DNA from: Cognatundibacterium rugosum
GTDB taxonomy: Bacteria > Pseudomonadota > Gammaproteobacteria > Burkholderiales > Burkholderiaceae_D
Assembly (NCBI RefSeq): GCF_014284365.1
Contig: NZ_JACOGG010000019.1
Location: forward strand, 1-53,279
Direction: 5' to 3'
DNA length: 53,279 nt
Made by a program: the position numbers and the translations under genes. Within the stretch, counting starts at the first letter, position 1. Every line of letters starts with the position of its first letter. Below the pieces are notes generated by a model, which saw only the letters and a list, made by a program, of their open reading frames with translations, searched no databases and had not been told where the DNA came from. Positions 36,997 to 44,155 of the stretch are shown here, in pieces.

Positions 36997-38072
36997 ATAG
37001 TTGGCTATATCAAGTATTCCCAAGTGATGGAAATGCACAAAACCGGACTTGGCGATCACTGCAGCATACTGATGCGAAGATGTTGCGTATTTGCCGGCAG
37101 CTGTTTTTCTTGCTGCTGTTAAGCGGTATTAGTTTGGTGACGCATGCGTCTACAAACTGCTCTATCGTATCCGCACCGTCCAGTTTTACCATGCCAGCTG
37201 TTGTGACTGTCCCCAGGGATGCTCCTGTCGGGACGTTGATCGGTACACCGGTCTCTCAAAATTACTCGTTTACCTGCACTACCAATGATAACTTTAATCC
37301 TGGCAATCCACGTCAGGCGTATATTCAGTTCAGGACGGCGAATCCCGCGTCCTCGACTGCGCGTAGTGGTGGCGGGATAATTATTCCTACTAATCTTGCC
37401 GGGATAGGATTGTTGGTCAATGACACGTTAGGGATCAACGTACCTATGGGCGATGACTTTGCTTTTGTGAAATCATCGGGTGCTGTTGCTACCAACGCAG
37501 TAACTTTTCAGTTCATAAAAACAGGAGCTGTGACACCAGGTGTTGTGTCAGCGAAAGCCAATTTATTCCATTTTCAATGGGTGGTATTAGGTTTAAATAA
37601 CAGCACTAACTTTTCACCGGATGTGTATGTCAGCCTGAATGGTGGAACGAACGTCAACGTGATCGCTTGTAGTGTTTCAGCAGGCTCTGCCAATATGACG
37701 GTGAGTATGCCTACTATACCCACGTCCGCCTTGACTGGTCAGGGGTCGGCGACCGGAGGTACTCCATTTTCCTTGAATCTTACTTGTCAGTCAGGTTCTA
37801 CAGTGAAGATAACGATGAATACGGCGAATGCATCTGGAACTTATCCGGGAGTGGTTCAGCCTACAGTCGGTGCAGGATTTGCCGCCGGGGTCGGAGTGCA
37901 AATCCGCGATGGAGGTGGAACTCCGGTAAGTTTTGGATCTAAAACAGTTGTTGGCCTGTCCCCGGATGGCGTGCTGTCCATTCCATACAGTGCCCGTTAT
38001 TTTCAGACTGGAACAACGATTACTGCCGGGAATGTCGCTGCCACAGTTACATTCACCATGAATTACGAATAG
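36993..38072 (+). CDS. Fimbrial tip adhesin (two-domain)
   Basis: This 359-residue protein ends the operon. After a signal-type hydrophobic stretch (about residues 34-50, ending THA) come an N-terminal receptor-binding-like domain (about 51-225) and a C-terminal pilin domain (about 226-359) ending VTFTMNYE. This is the arrangement of FimH-type tip adhesins. The N-terminus is long for a signal peptide. An internal ATG at 37080 (MLRICRQLFFLL) would give a normal one, so the start is uncertain. Ligand unknown. Confidence 0.88.
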   Translation: MNSWLYQVFPSDGNAQNRTWRSLQHTDAKMLRICRQLFFLLLLSGISLVTHASTNCSIVSAPSSFTMPAVVTVPRDAPVGTLIGTPVSQNYSFTCTTNDNFNPGNPRQAYIQFRTANPASSTARSGGGIIIPTNLAGIGLLVNDTLGINVPMGDDFAFVKSSGAVATNAVTFQFIKTGAVTPGVVSAKANLFHFQWVVLGLNNSTNFSPDVYVSLNGGTNVNVIACSVSAGSANMTVSMPTIPTSALTGQGSATGGTPFSLNLTCQSGSTVKITMNTANASGTYPGVVQPTVGAGFAAGVGVQIRDGGGTPVSFGSKTVVGLSPDGVLSIPYSARYFQTGTTITAGNVAATVTFTMNYE

Positions 38073-38142
38073 CTAGCTGATTCAGCTTGCGGCTTGTATG
38101 CAACTCATTTTAGCTTTGCATGCATGCAAATGAGCAATAAAC

Positions 38143-38177
38143 AAAAACGCCCTTGATTGCTCAAGGGCGTTTTTTTA
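38143..38177 (+). terminator. Terminator of the fimbrial operon
   Basis: AAAAACGCCCTTGA, the loop TTGC, then TCAAGGGCGTTTTTTT is a strong, symmetric terminator that can act in both directions. Confidence 0.95.
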
Positions 38178-38180
38178 TTC

Positions 38181-38200
38181 TGGCGGAGAAGGGGGGATTC
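38181..38200 (-). other. Putative attachment-site remnant: 3' end of a tRNA-Ser
   Basis: The 20 bases read, on the minus strand, gaatccccccttctccgcca. This parses exactly as a tRNA end: T-loop GAAT, T-stem CCCCC, acceptor strand CTTCTCC, discriminator G and CCA. A G discriminator and this acceptor strand are those of tRNA-Ser. The rest of a tRNA does not follow. Integrative elements that use tRNA genes leave such a 3' fragment at their far end. Here it lies four bases after the fimbrial terminator and marks the start of the A+T-rich island. Confidence 0.6.
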
Positions 38201-38435
38201 TTCGCCAACATTTATAAGTCTTTGATTTATATTGAGTTATTTTTTTGATTTTCAGCTTATGAAAGCAAAAAAGAGTGACCCCAATGAGTGACACCTGTCG
38301 ATTATATTGGATGAGCAGGTGTGCGTCGAGTCAATGCGAATTCGCTTTTCGGATTCGAATTGCCGATTACAACGATTTTGAATGCAGGTAGTAGGCGGAG
38401 CATTCACCCCGCCTACATGACCGTGCCTCCCTTAC
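38201..38435. repeat. Non-coding edge of the island with palindromes
   Basis: The stretch holds gagtgac repeated twice near 38272-38293, an acacctg / caggtgt pair, and a perfect stem GTAGGCGG / CCGCCTAC (38391-38416) twenty bases after the ardA-like gene that may end its transcript. No gene is seen. Confidence 0.4.
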
Positions 38436-38942
38436 CTATATGCCCGACGCATTCGTGCATGTCCAAGTAGTGCCGTTGAAATCAAACTCGCATAAATCAC
38501 CGGCTAGCTCACAGTCGCGAGCATATTTTTCGTAATCAATATAAGCACGCACCGATTCAGGCACGTCGTTTAAATAGAACTCGTCAAACAGAGTTTCAGC
38601 GACGTCCCTCAGATTTCCTTCGGACAAATTCACTTCGTCCAGCTTGTCCAAAGCATTTTTCAGTTTGTAGCCCAAAACGTTGAGCAAATAAAACAAGGCT
38701 GTTTTTTCTTGGTCGCTCAGGTCTGCAATATCGTCAAACCATGTGTGCAAGTTGCCCTGGTTAATTCCACAAGCTGAAAATAACTCGCAGTCGTCACCAT
38801 CTATAAACTGAATTTCAAACTCTTCCACGGGGTTGCCAAAAGCATCCAGCAGGCTTTCCGATTTCTCGGTGTATGCCTCCAGTGTGTCAAAGTAAAAACC
38901 AACTGCATCCAAGCTATAAGGCTGTGCGAAAAATGTGCTCAT
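38436..38942 (-). CDS. ArdA-like antirestriction protein
   Basis: This is a 168-residue very acidic protein resembling ArdA, a DNA mimic that blocks type I restriction enzymes after DNA entry. The high Asp/Glu content, the DLSDQEKTALFYLLNVLGY helix and the YIDYEKYARDCELAGDLCEF C-terminal block fit the family. ArdA genes are carried by plasmids, ICEs and conjugative transposons, which agrees with the conjugation remnant at 52478. ATG 38942 is preferred, with AGAGA upstream; the frame extends 27 codons further. Confidence 0.75.
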   Translation of the reverse strand: MSTFFAQPYSLDAVGFYFDTLEAYTEKSESLLDAFGNPVEEFEIQFIDGDDCELFSACGINQGNLHTWFDDIADLSDQEKTALFYLLNVLGYKLKNALDKLDEVNLSEGNLRDVAETLFDEFYLNDVPESVRAYIDYEKYARDCELAGDLCEFDFNGTTWTCTNASGI

Positions 38943-39398
38943 GGTGTTCTCTGCTTTCGTATCGTTTTTAGGCTGGTTGAGCCTGAAGTTGATTTTGACT
39001 TGCTCTGTTTTTGCAGACTTCACAACTCGTTTATCTGCATCATTTTTGAGTCGTTTCGCCTAAGCCACGAATGGCATGGCTGGACAAGAAGCAATGCAAG
39101 CAATTTGTCAAAATCGCAGTCGCAACGAAGTGAGAACCGATTGCAGAAAATCCCGAAGGGGAATGCTTGTTTTGATTCGCAGACATGCAAATCTTGGCGT
39201 TTTTAGCGAGACGGGGAAAAAGTGTTGCAGATAGATTGACGGGCAAAAACAGAGATGCCGTGGAAGGTGAATTTGCAGTTATGCCGTGGTGTGTTGCGAG
39301 GGTATCGTTATGGATTTTATTGCTGAGATTGAAAAATTAAACTAGATTGATCGTCAAGGTAAATTTTCCGTTAACCGATTTCTTTGAGGTGAGCTGCT
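38943..39398. other. Intergenic region with no supported gene
   Basis: Two 68-codon frames on opposite strands overlap each other here and neither has a ribosome site or a recognisable product. Nothing else stands out. Confidence 0.4.
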
Positions 39399-39596
39399 AT
39401 GAGTCCGAACGTAGATTGGTCGCTGGCACCGAAAGAAGCCTGCTGGTGGGCGATGGATGCAAATGGTCAGGCAAACTGGTTTCTGAAACCAAATGTGGCT
39501 GCATTTACTGATTTCTGGCTTTCGGAGCCAGTACCAGCACCAGACTTTGAATTTAAGGGAAATTGGCGCGAAAGTTTAACGCCGAGACAGTGTTGA
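39399..39596 (+). CDS. Small hypothetical protein, Trp-rich
   Basis: This 65-residue protein has seven tryptophans, beginning MSPNVDWSLAPKEACWW. GAGGTGAG lies nine bases before the ATG, so translation is likely. Short proteins with a similar W-rich ...AP..A..WAMD start are common in prophages and islands, but I know no function. Confidence 0.55.
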   Translation: MSPNVDWSLAPKEACWWAMDANGQANWFLKPNVAAFTDFWLSEPVPAPDFEFKGNWRESLTPRQC

Positions 39597-39689
39597 AGCC
39601 GCTAAACGGGGCTTTTTTTGGGAGGAGGGCTGGAGGCAGTCACGTCTCTATATTTGCACCCAGCCTATTCCGGTTACCGAGTTTCATTT

Positions 39690-40001
39690 TCACTGTTGTA
39701 AAAACTCTTGATAGGATTTTTGCAGGTGCGGATGTGACGAAATAATTTTTTCGCAGAACTCAGGAAACTGTTCCAGAAATCGCATTAATGGATAACTATG
39801 TTCCCGTGCATGAAAGCCTTGGATATTGCACTCAATTGAATAGCTCGTCTTACGGTCATAGACTTCTATCTGAGGATAGATCAGTGCAATCCAAACATGG
39901 TCAACATTCGTATTAGTGTCGTCGTCAAATGGGGGCTGAATAATGGATTTAAAAAACGCGAGATAGGGTTCCGATATGGCGTTTGTAGAATTCGCAGTCA
40001 T
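39690..40001 (-). CDS. Hypothetical protein
   Basis: This is a 103-residue soluble protein with no recognised domain. Amino-acid composition looks natural, with many aromatics and His (for example FLEQFPEFCEKIISSHPHLQ), but no clear ribosome site precedes the ATG. It overlaps a plus-strand frame that is regarded as mostly a shadow. Confidence 0.45.
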   Translation of the reverse strand: MTANSTNAISEPYLAFFKSIIQPPFDDDTNTNVDHVWIALIYPQIEVYDRKTSYSIECNIQGFHAREHSYPLMRFLEQFPEFCEKIISSHPHLQKSYQEFLQQ

Positions 40002-40002
40002 G

Positions 40003-40145
40003 GCAATAAGGGGAAGTCACTGGTGATCTGTACACTAGTGGAGTACCGTTTTCTGCGTCAACTGGAATTTAAAAAATGCGTCTATGCTGAACTGAAAAAA
40101 CGCATGGGCATGCCGAACAATGGCAGTGACTGGACTTTTCTCTAA
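40003..40145 (+). pseudogene. Gene tail ending NGSDWTFL at repeat A
   Basis: An open frame ends ELKKRMGMPNNGSDWTFL just inside the 330-bp repeat. The same eight last residues and stop are found in frame at the start of repeat B, where they have no long upstream frame. This suggests that the repeat unit includes the 3' end of an ancestral gene whose body is degraded here or lost at B. The identity of the gene is unknown. Confidence 0.3.
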
Positions 40146-40444
40146 AAGAGCAGAACCGTAAGAACCAATGCCTGCAACACTCTTAGTACAAAACCCTTAC
40201 TGGCATTAGCTTTCAGCCGAGTAGAACCATGAAAGCCTTATGTATTAATGGTTTTCAACGAAAAAACAGGTTCTGCTCGAATGACGGAAGTTAGGTACAT
40301 ATAAAAAGCGCAGTAGCCTTTCTGCTCTTTCTTCTTTATATAAATATTTAGAGTAGAACCGCAGAACCTAAGCCAAAAGCCTTATGTATCAAGGCTTTCA
40401 GGGTTCTACCCGAAAATTATTCAGGGCAGAACTGCGCAGAACCA
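40115..40444 (+). repeat. 330-bp direct repeat, copy A
   Basis: This copy matches 43769-44098 along its full length with about a dozen differences and no gaps seen. It is packed with the octamer GCAGAACC or its relatives in both orientations (at about 40149, 40226, 40269, 40354, 40362, 40401, 40427 and 40435). It also holds a perfect hairpin AAAGCCTT / AAGGCTTT near 40377. Only the first 31 bases are coding. Possible roles are a recombination unit, a replication or regulator-binding region, or a structured RNA. Confidence 0.9.
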
Positions 40445-40481
40445 CTTATTTCAGCTGAGCGGCTGCTTCGGCCCGAGGCTT

Positions 40482-40609
40482 TGTAAAAACGTAAAAACAC
40501 GAAAATTTTATGGGTAGGGTGACCATTCCCTATGTCGAGAAAATCGCGTAACGACCATTCTGAGCAGTCGATTTTTTCTCGCGCCGAAATTTTTTTGCGT
40601 TTTTACACA
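40482..40609. repeat. Nested inverted repeats between repeat A and the DUF2059-like gene
   Basis: The outer arms are ttgtaaaaacgtaaaaa and tttttgcgttttTACA (near 40481 and 40592-40607). The inner arms are tcgagaaaatcg (40535-40546) and cgattttttctcg (40569-40581). A small agggtgaccattccct palindrome lies between them. The nested symmetric layout over about 125 bp in a gene-free stretch suggests a protein-binding or recombination site; function unknown. Confidence 0.55.
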
Positions 40610-40779
40610 GCCTGACCCCAAGGCAGCCATTCGATTTTCTTTATTGATCGGCTGCTTGGTACCCATAAGTTACAGATAGAAATTCCGAAGTGTTCATTAA
40701 ACTATCACAATAAGGGGGGGCAGGACACGACTTTGCGATCTCAACTAAAAAGAAGTTAAATTGGCTACGCATTTACAAT

Positions 40780-41412
40780 TTAATTGTTTGCATTCTCAGA
40801 GAGACATTTTCCCTTTCTCTGCACTGACCTCAGTAAGTTCGTGTCATTCTTTGCAAAGTAAGCGCACATCAAATCTTCGCCATATTGAAGCCATATTTCC
40901 TGAGCCTCACGAGATTGCATGATCTTCAGTATCTTCAACGTTGACTGAGAATTAAAAAAACGCTCTGACGTGCGTTTGTCTTCAGGTGGAAAGTTGTTCA
41001 TTGCACTTGCTAAGGCAACTGGATCCTTATACCTTTTAAATACATTTTCAACCAATTTTCCCGAAGGTGTAGCCATAAACTGAGTTGTCTGACGAACATC
41101 TTCCACAGTCAAATACCGATCTAGTAATGTCCCGACCTTAGCTGAAAACACATCGGCATCAAAATAAGTAAGCGATTTGTCTATTGCTTTAGCCTCATCT
41201 GGGCGTTGATTTCTTAATTCCTGCACCATTTGATGTGCGCCATATACTGCTCTTCCGGGTGCGTCAAAATATCGTGCAATCCTTGTTGTAGCTTCACTTG
41301 CATTTACATGGGCCGATTGTAGGAAGCTGCAAACAGCTAGTACATATAAAAATTTACAAGGCAGTCGCCTTGATAACGAAGAAACACTCCAATTTTTTTC
41401 GATCAGTTTCAT
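40780..41412 (-). CDS. Secreted protein with DUF2059-like region
   Basis: This is a 210-residue protein with a signal peptide (hydrophobic FLYVLAVCSFL, cleaved near VNA). The segment YLTVEDVRQTTQFMATPSGKLVENV recalls the DUF2059 pattern of a growing helix followed by Y/F-x-S/T-P-x-G-K. Its role is unknown. ATG 41412 is used because the longer frame starts with TTG in a stretch that seems to be a repeat remnant. It lies downstream of the M48 peptidase gene on the same strand. Confidence 0.6.
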   Translation of the reverse strand: MKLIEKNWSVSSLSRRLPCKFLYVLAVCSFLQSAHVNASEATTRIARYFDAPGRAVYGAHQMVQELRNQRPDEAKAIDKSLTYFDADVFSAKVGTLLDRYLTVEDVRQTTQFMATPSGKLVENVFKRYKDPVALASAMNNFPPEDKRTSERFFNSQSTLKILKIMQSREAQEIWLQYGEDLMCAYFAKNDTNLLRSVQRKGKCLSENANN

Positions 41413-41683
41413 ATTCTTATTTAATATATTAAATAAATTTGACGCCGAGAACAGTACTGTAGGTGCCAATGATTTTTTAAACCAAACTGCCGATTTCAAC
41501 TGACCCAGCGTAAAATCTTTGGAACTATTGCTACTCAGTCTTGCTGACCACTTACGTGGGGTACTGAAAATCGGCTGCGTGGGTCAATTCGACGTCAGCA
41601 CCAACAGTATCGCTATAAGGCCGATTTCAACCGAAACATTTCCCCACTTTTTAACTTTATCTTTTAAATTAGTAAGCATGGAA

Positions 41684-43132
41684 CTATTTTTTTGGTGCTG
41701 TTCCACGCCATTGATGTTCTGTTTGAGTTAGCTCCTGCTCAATTTTTTCCAGATCTGTAATAATTTTCGCGGACGAGCTTTCCAATTCAATCTCAAGTGA
41801 ATTATTTTCAATTTCTTTAAGAGATATTCCTAGCGCCTGAATACGTGCTCCAGTTTGAGGGTGAGTATCCGTTGGGTGTGTAACGGCACTAGATAACACT
41901 TTATCAAAATGTTCTGGTCGCACCGACGATGAAGCTATTTCTGCATATAAGCGACTGATGTTTGTGTAAATCTGTTCTTGATAGTCTGGATTGGCTTTTC
42001 CGATAGTAATGGCATGCCAAATTGAATGCCATACTGGAACGAATGCTCCTATTTTTAGTAAAGCTGTTGACAAACTGTGTGGAGTTGACACCGATGCCCC
42101 TAACTTGTCTGCCATAAATTCTCTATCACGGCCAATTGCTCTTTCCGCAAACCCAAATTGCTCCATGAAAAATGACAATATCGCTGATGCAGGAAGCAGT
42201 GCAAGTCCATATCCATTACTTCTTGATGACACATGTAGAGCATCAAGAGCCTGTGATGTTCCAGCGTAAATCGGATAAAACTTCAGACTGAATCTCGTGT
42301 CGTCTCCACAGAAATGCCCTAACTCATGTCCAATAACAGCAGTTAATTCGTCGAGTGAAAGGATGCGCATTAGGGGTAATGACAAGTAGAGAGTTTCACC
42401 AACTTGTCGATCTGCAGATGGATAAGGAGTAACGTCGCTCGAGGTAACAAAAAAATTCGTATCCAGTCCAATGATGATGTTTGATGGGGGGATAGCACCA
42501 AGGCGAGTGGCTAGATTATTTACAAGATTCCAAAGTTCCGGTTGCATACTTTGTGAAACGACTTTGCCAAGTACATTTTTTGACACGCGCTTCGAAACTG
42601 ACATCCCCTCTTTGATCATAAATAAAGAGCCAAGGACAGCCGCTAACAAAATGCCGCCGATTATGACGATATGGACTGTGCCAAGTACCATCGATTCAAA
42701 AAGATAGATTGCATATGCTGCAATTGCTCCTTGCAAAAGAATTAGAGCGAATAAGACAACGAGAATGAGTTTTATCGCTGGAGAAAAAGAATACAAAAGC
42801 AGGGAGCGATTAAATGATGCAACTCGTCCAAGGAGGAAAATTATTAAAAGAAGACCCAACCCGACACTTAGTGCACTAAGGCTAGCTTTTTGGAGCAGAA
42901 GAACATTGGAATCAGTTTCGCATATTGGGTTGATTTTTCCACTAGAGGAATCACAAAACTGATGAAATGACACTTTTCCAGCAGCGATCGCCTCTGTTCC
43001 TACGGATCCAAATTTAGTGATTACCGCGTGATTCCATTGATCTTGAAATGTATTATCCGCATACTTTCCTACCGCCCAACCAGTAAATGGAATGGCTGCA
43101 ACTATCAAAATCAATAAAACTATACGCTTCAT
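41684..43132 (-). CDS. M48-family membrane zinc metallopeptidase
   Basis: This 482-residue membrane protease has zinc ligands H269ELGH273 and E338 (in REFMADKLG). The N-terminus and several hydrophobic segments (about residues 7-25, 75-95, 110-130 and 150-175) anchor it in the inner membrane. HtpX-like members degrade damaged membrane proteins. This one has a longer C-terminus with THPQTGARIQALG, typical of M48 proteins. GAGG lies six bases before ATG 43132. It is an accessory-island copy, so a specialised role is possible. Confidence 0.9.
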   Translation of the reverse strand: MKRIVLLILIVAAIPFTGWAVGKYADNTFQDQWNHAVITKFGSVGTEAIAAGKVSFHQFCDSSSGKINPICETDSNVLLLQKASLSALSVGLGLLLIIFLLGRVASFNRSLLLYSFSPAIKLILVVLFALILLQGAIAAYAIYLFESMVLGTVHIVIIGGILLAAVLGSLFMIKEGMSVSKRVSKNVLGKVVSQSMQPELWNLVNNLATRLGAIPPSNIIIGLDTNFFVTSSDVTPYPSADRQVGETLYLSLPLMRILSLDELTAVIGHELGHFCGDDTRFSLKFYPIYAGTSQALDALHVSSRSNGYGLALLPASAILSFFMEQFGFAERAIGRDREFMADKLGASVSTPHSLSTALLKIGAFVPVWHSIWHAITIGKANPDYQEQIYTNISRLYAEIASSSVRPEHFDKVLSSAVTHPTDTHPQTGARIQALGISLKEIENNSLEIELESSSAKIITDLEKIEQELTQTEHQWRGTAPKK

Positions 43133-43340
43133 GAGTGCCTCATTTTTTAAAGTCCAGGACTTCGAGTTTGAAATTTTCAACAAATTGCAAGTTCAGGATG
43201 TGAACCGCCACTCGTCAACTTTGTATTTTTAAAAAACTAAAAATTTTTAAATACCTCGGCATAAAGAGTGTGCAAATTACTAGCATCTTCCATATATCTG
43301 TGAGATCAAGCGATGTTAATGAGATTCAGAAATTAAATTT

Positions 43341-43706
43341 CTAGAAAACCACCAACCGACAAATCCGAGAATGTACCCAAATATAACGGGGTAACCCGAC
43401 TAGTCGCTCAGCGATCACCTCCGCCTCTGCCAGAGGCGGCGATGGTGTTTTTCCACCAGATACCAGCAGACGGCTGAATATGCCGTCCCGCCAGAGTTCA
43501 TGCACCACCTCGCAAAACTCAGGTACGTCGTGGCGGGTCCAAAAAAGGAATCCGATATCCGAGGCGCACGCCGGAAATGACGGCATGACGTATTCGGCAA
43601 TCCTCTGTAAATCGTCGTGTGATATAAATTCAATGACTGCAGTTGGTCGAAAAAAGGTAAACACCAATTGATGCTGCCGATTTGATAAGATAGCATTTTC
43701 GAGCAC
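43341..43706 (-). pseudogene. Truncated YdcF/DUF218-like gene
   Basis: The frame (121 codons, GTG-initiated) contains LFWTRHDVPEFCEVVHELWRDG and RLLVSGGKTP followed by AEAEVIAERL. This is the YdcF/ElyC pattern of an SGG loop followed by sEAevia. A complete protein needs about 100 more residues at the C-terminus; after ERLVGL the sequence stops matching and ends. The repeat B lies directly upstream. Confidence 0.5.
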
Positions 43707-43768
43707 TTCCCAGCAAGGGATTCATGCTCACTGGTTTCAACCATCTGACGCTCTCGCATAGATATTCT

Positions 43769-44098
43769 GAGCAATGGCAGTGACTGGACTTTTCTCTAAA
43801 AGAGCAGAACCGTAAGAACCAATGCCTGCAACACTCTTAGTACAAAACCCTTACTGGCATTAGCTTTCAGCCGAGTAGAACCATGAAAGCCTTATGTATT
43901 AATGGTTTTCAGCGAAAAAACAGGTTCTGCGCGAATGACGAAAGTTAGGTACATATAAAAAGCGCCATAGCCTTTCTGCTCTTTCTTCTTTATATAAATA
44001 TTTAGAGTAGAACCGCAGAACCTTAGCCAAAAGCCTTATGTAGCAAGGCTTTCAGGGTTCTACTCGAAAATTATTCAGTGCAAAACTGCGCAGAACCA
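43769..44098 (+). repeat. 330-bp direct repeat, copy B
   Basis: This is the second full copy of the repeat at 40115-40444, with the same length and the same GCAGAACC-type octamers and AAAGCCTT / AAGGCTTT-type hairpin (one arm mutated, CTTATGTAGCAAGG). It begins 63 bases outside the YdcF-like fragment and ends 58 bases before the ATPase gene. Confidence 0.92.
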
Positions 44099-44155
44099 AT
44101 GGGTCTAATACTTAACCGTTGCAGGGAAGTCAAATCTTTGCAAATTTAAGTTGTA

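Noticed and set aside
39897..40145. Full 82-codon plus-strand frame
   Set aside because: Its first part is antisense to the better-looking gene at 39690-40001; only the tail at repeat A is noted.
40115..40444. CRISPR array
   Set aside because: The GAACC octamers are not evenly spaced, occur in both orientations and have no spacer-repeat pattern or cas genes.
41480..41690. Possible IS remnant with repeated gccgatttcaac and tgaccca / tgggtca arms
   Set aside because: The similarity to insertion-sequence ends is short and no transposase fragment is visible.
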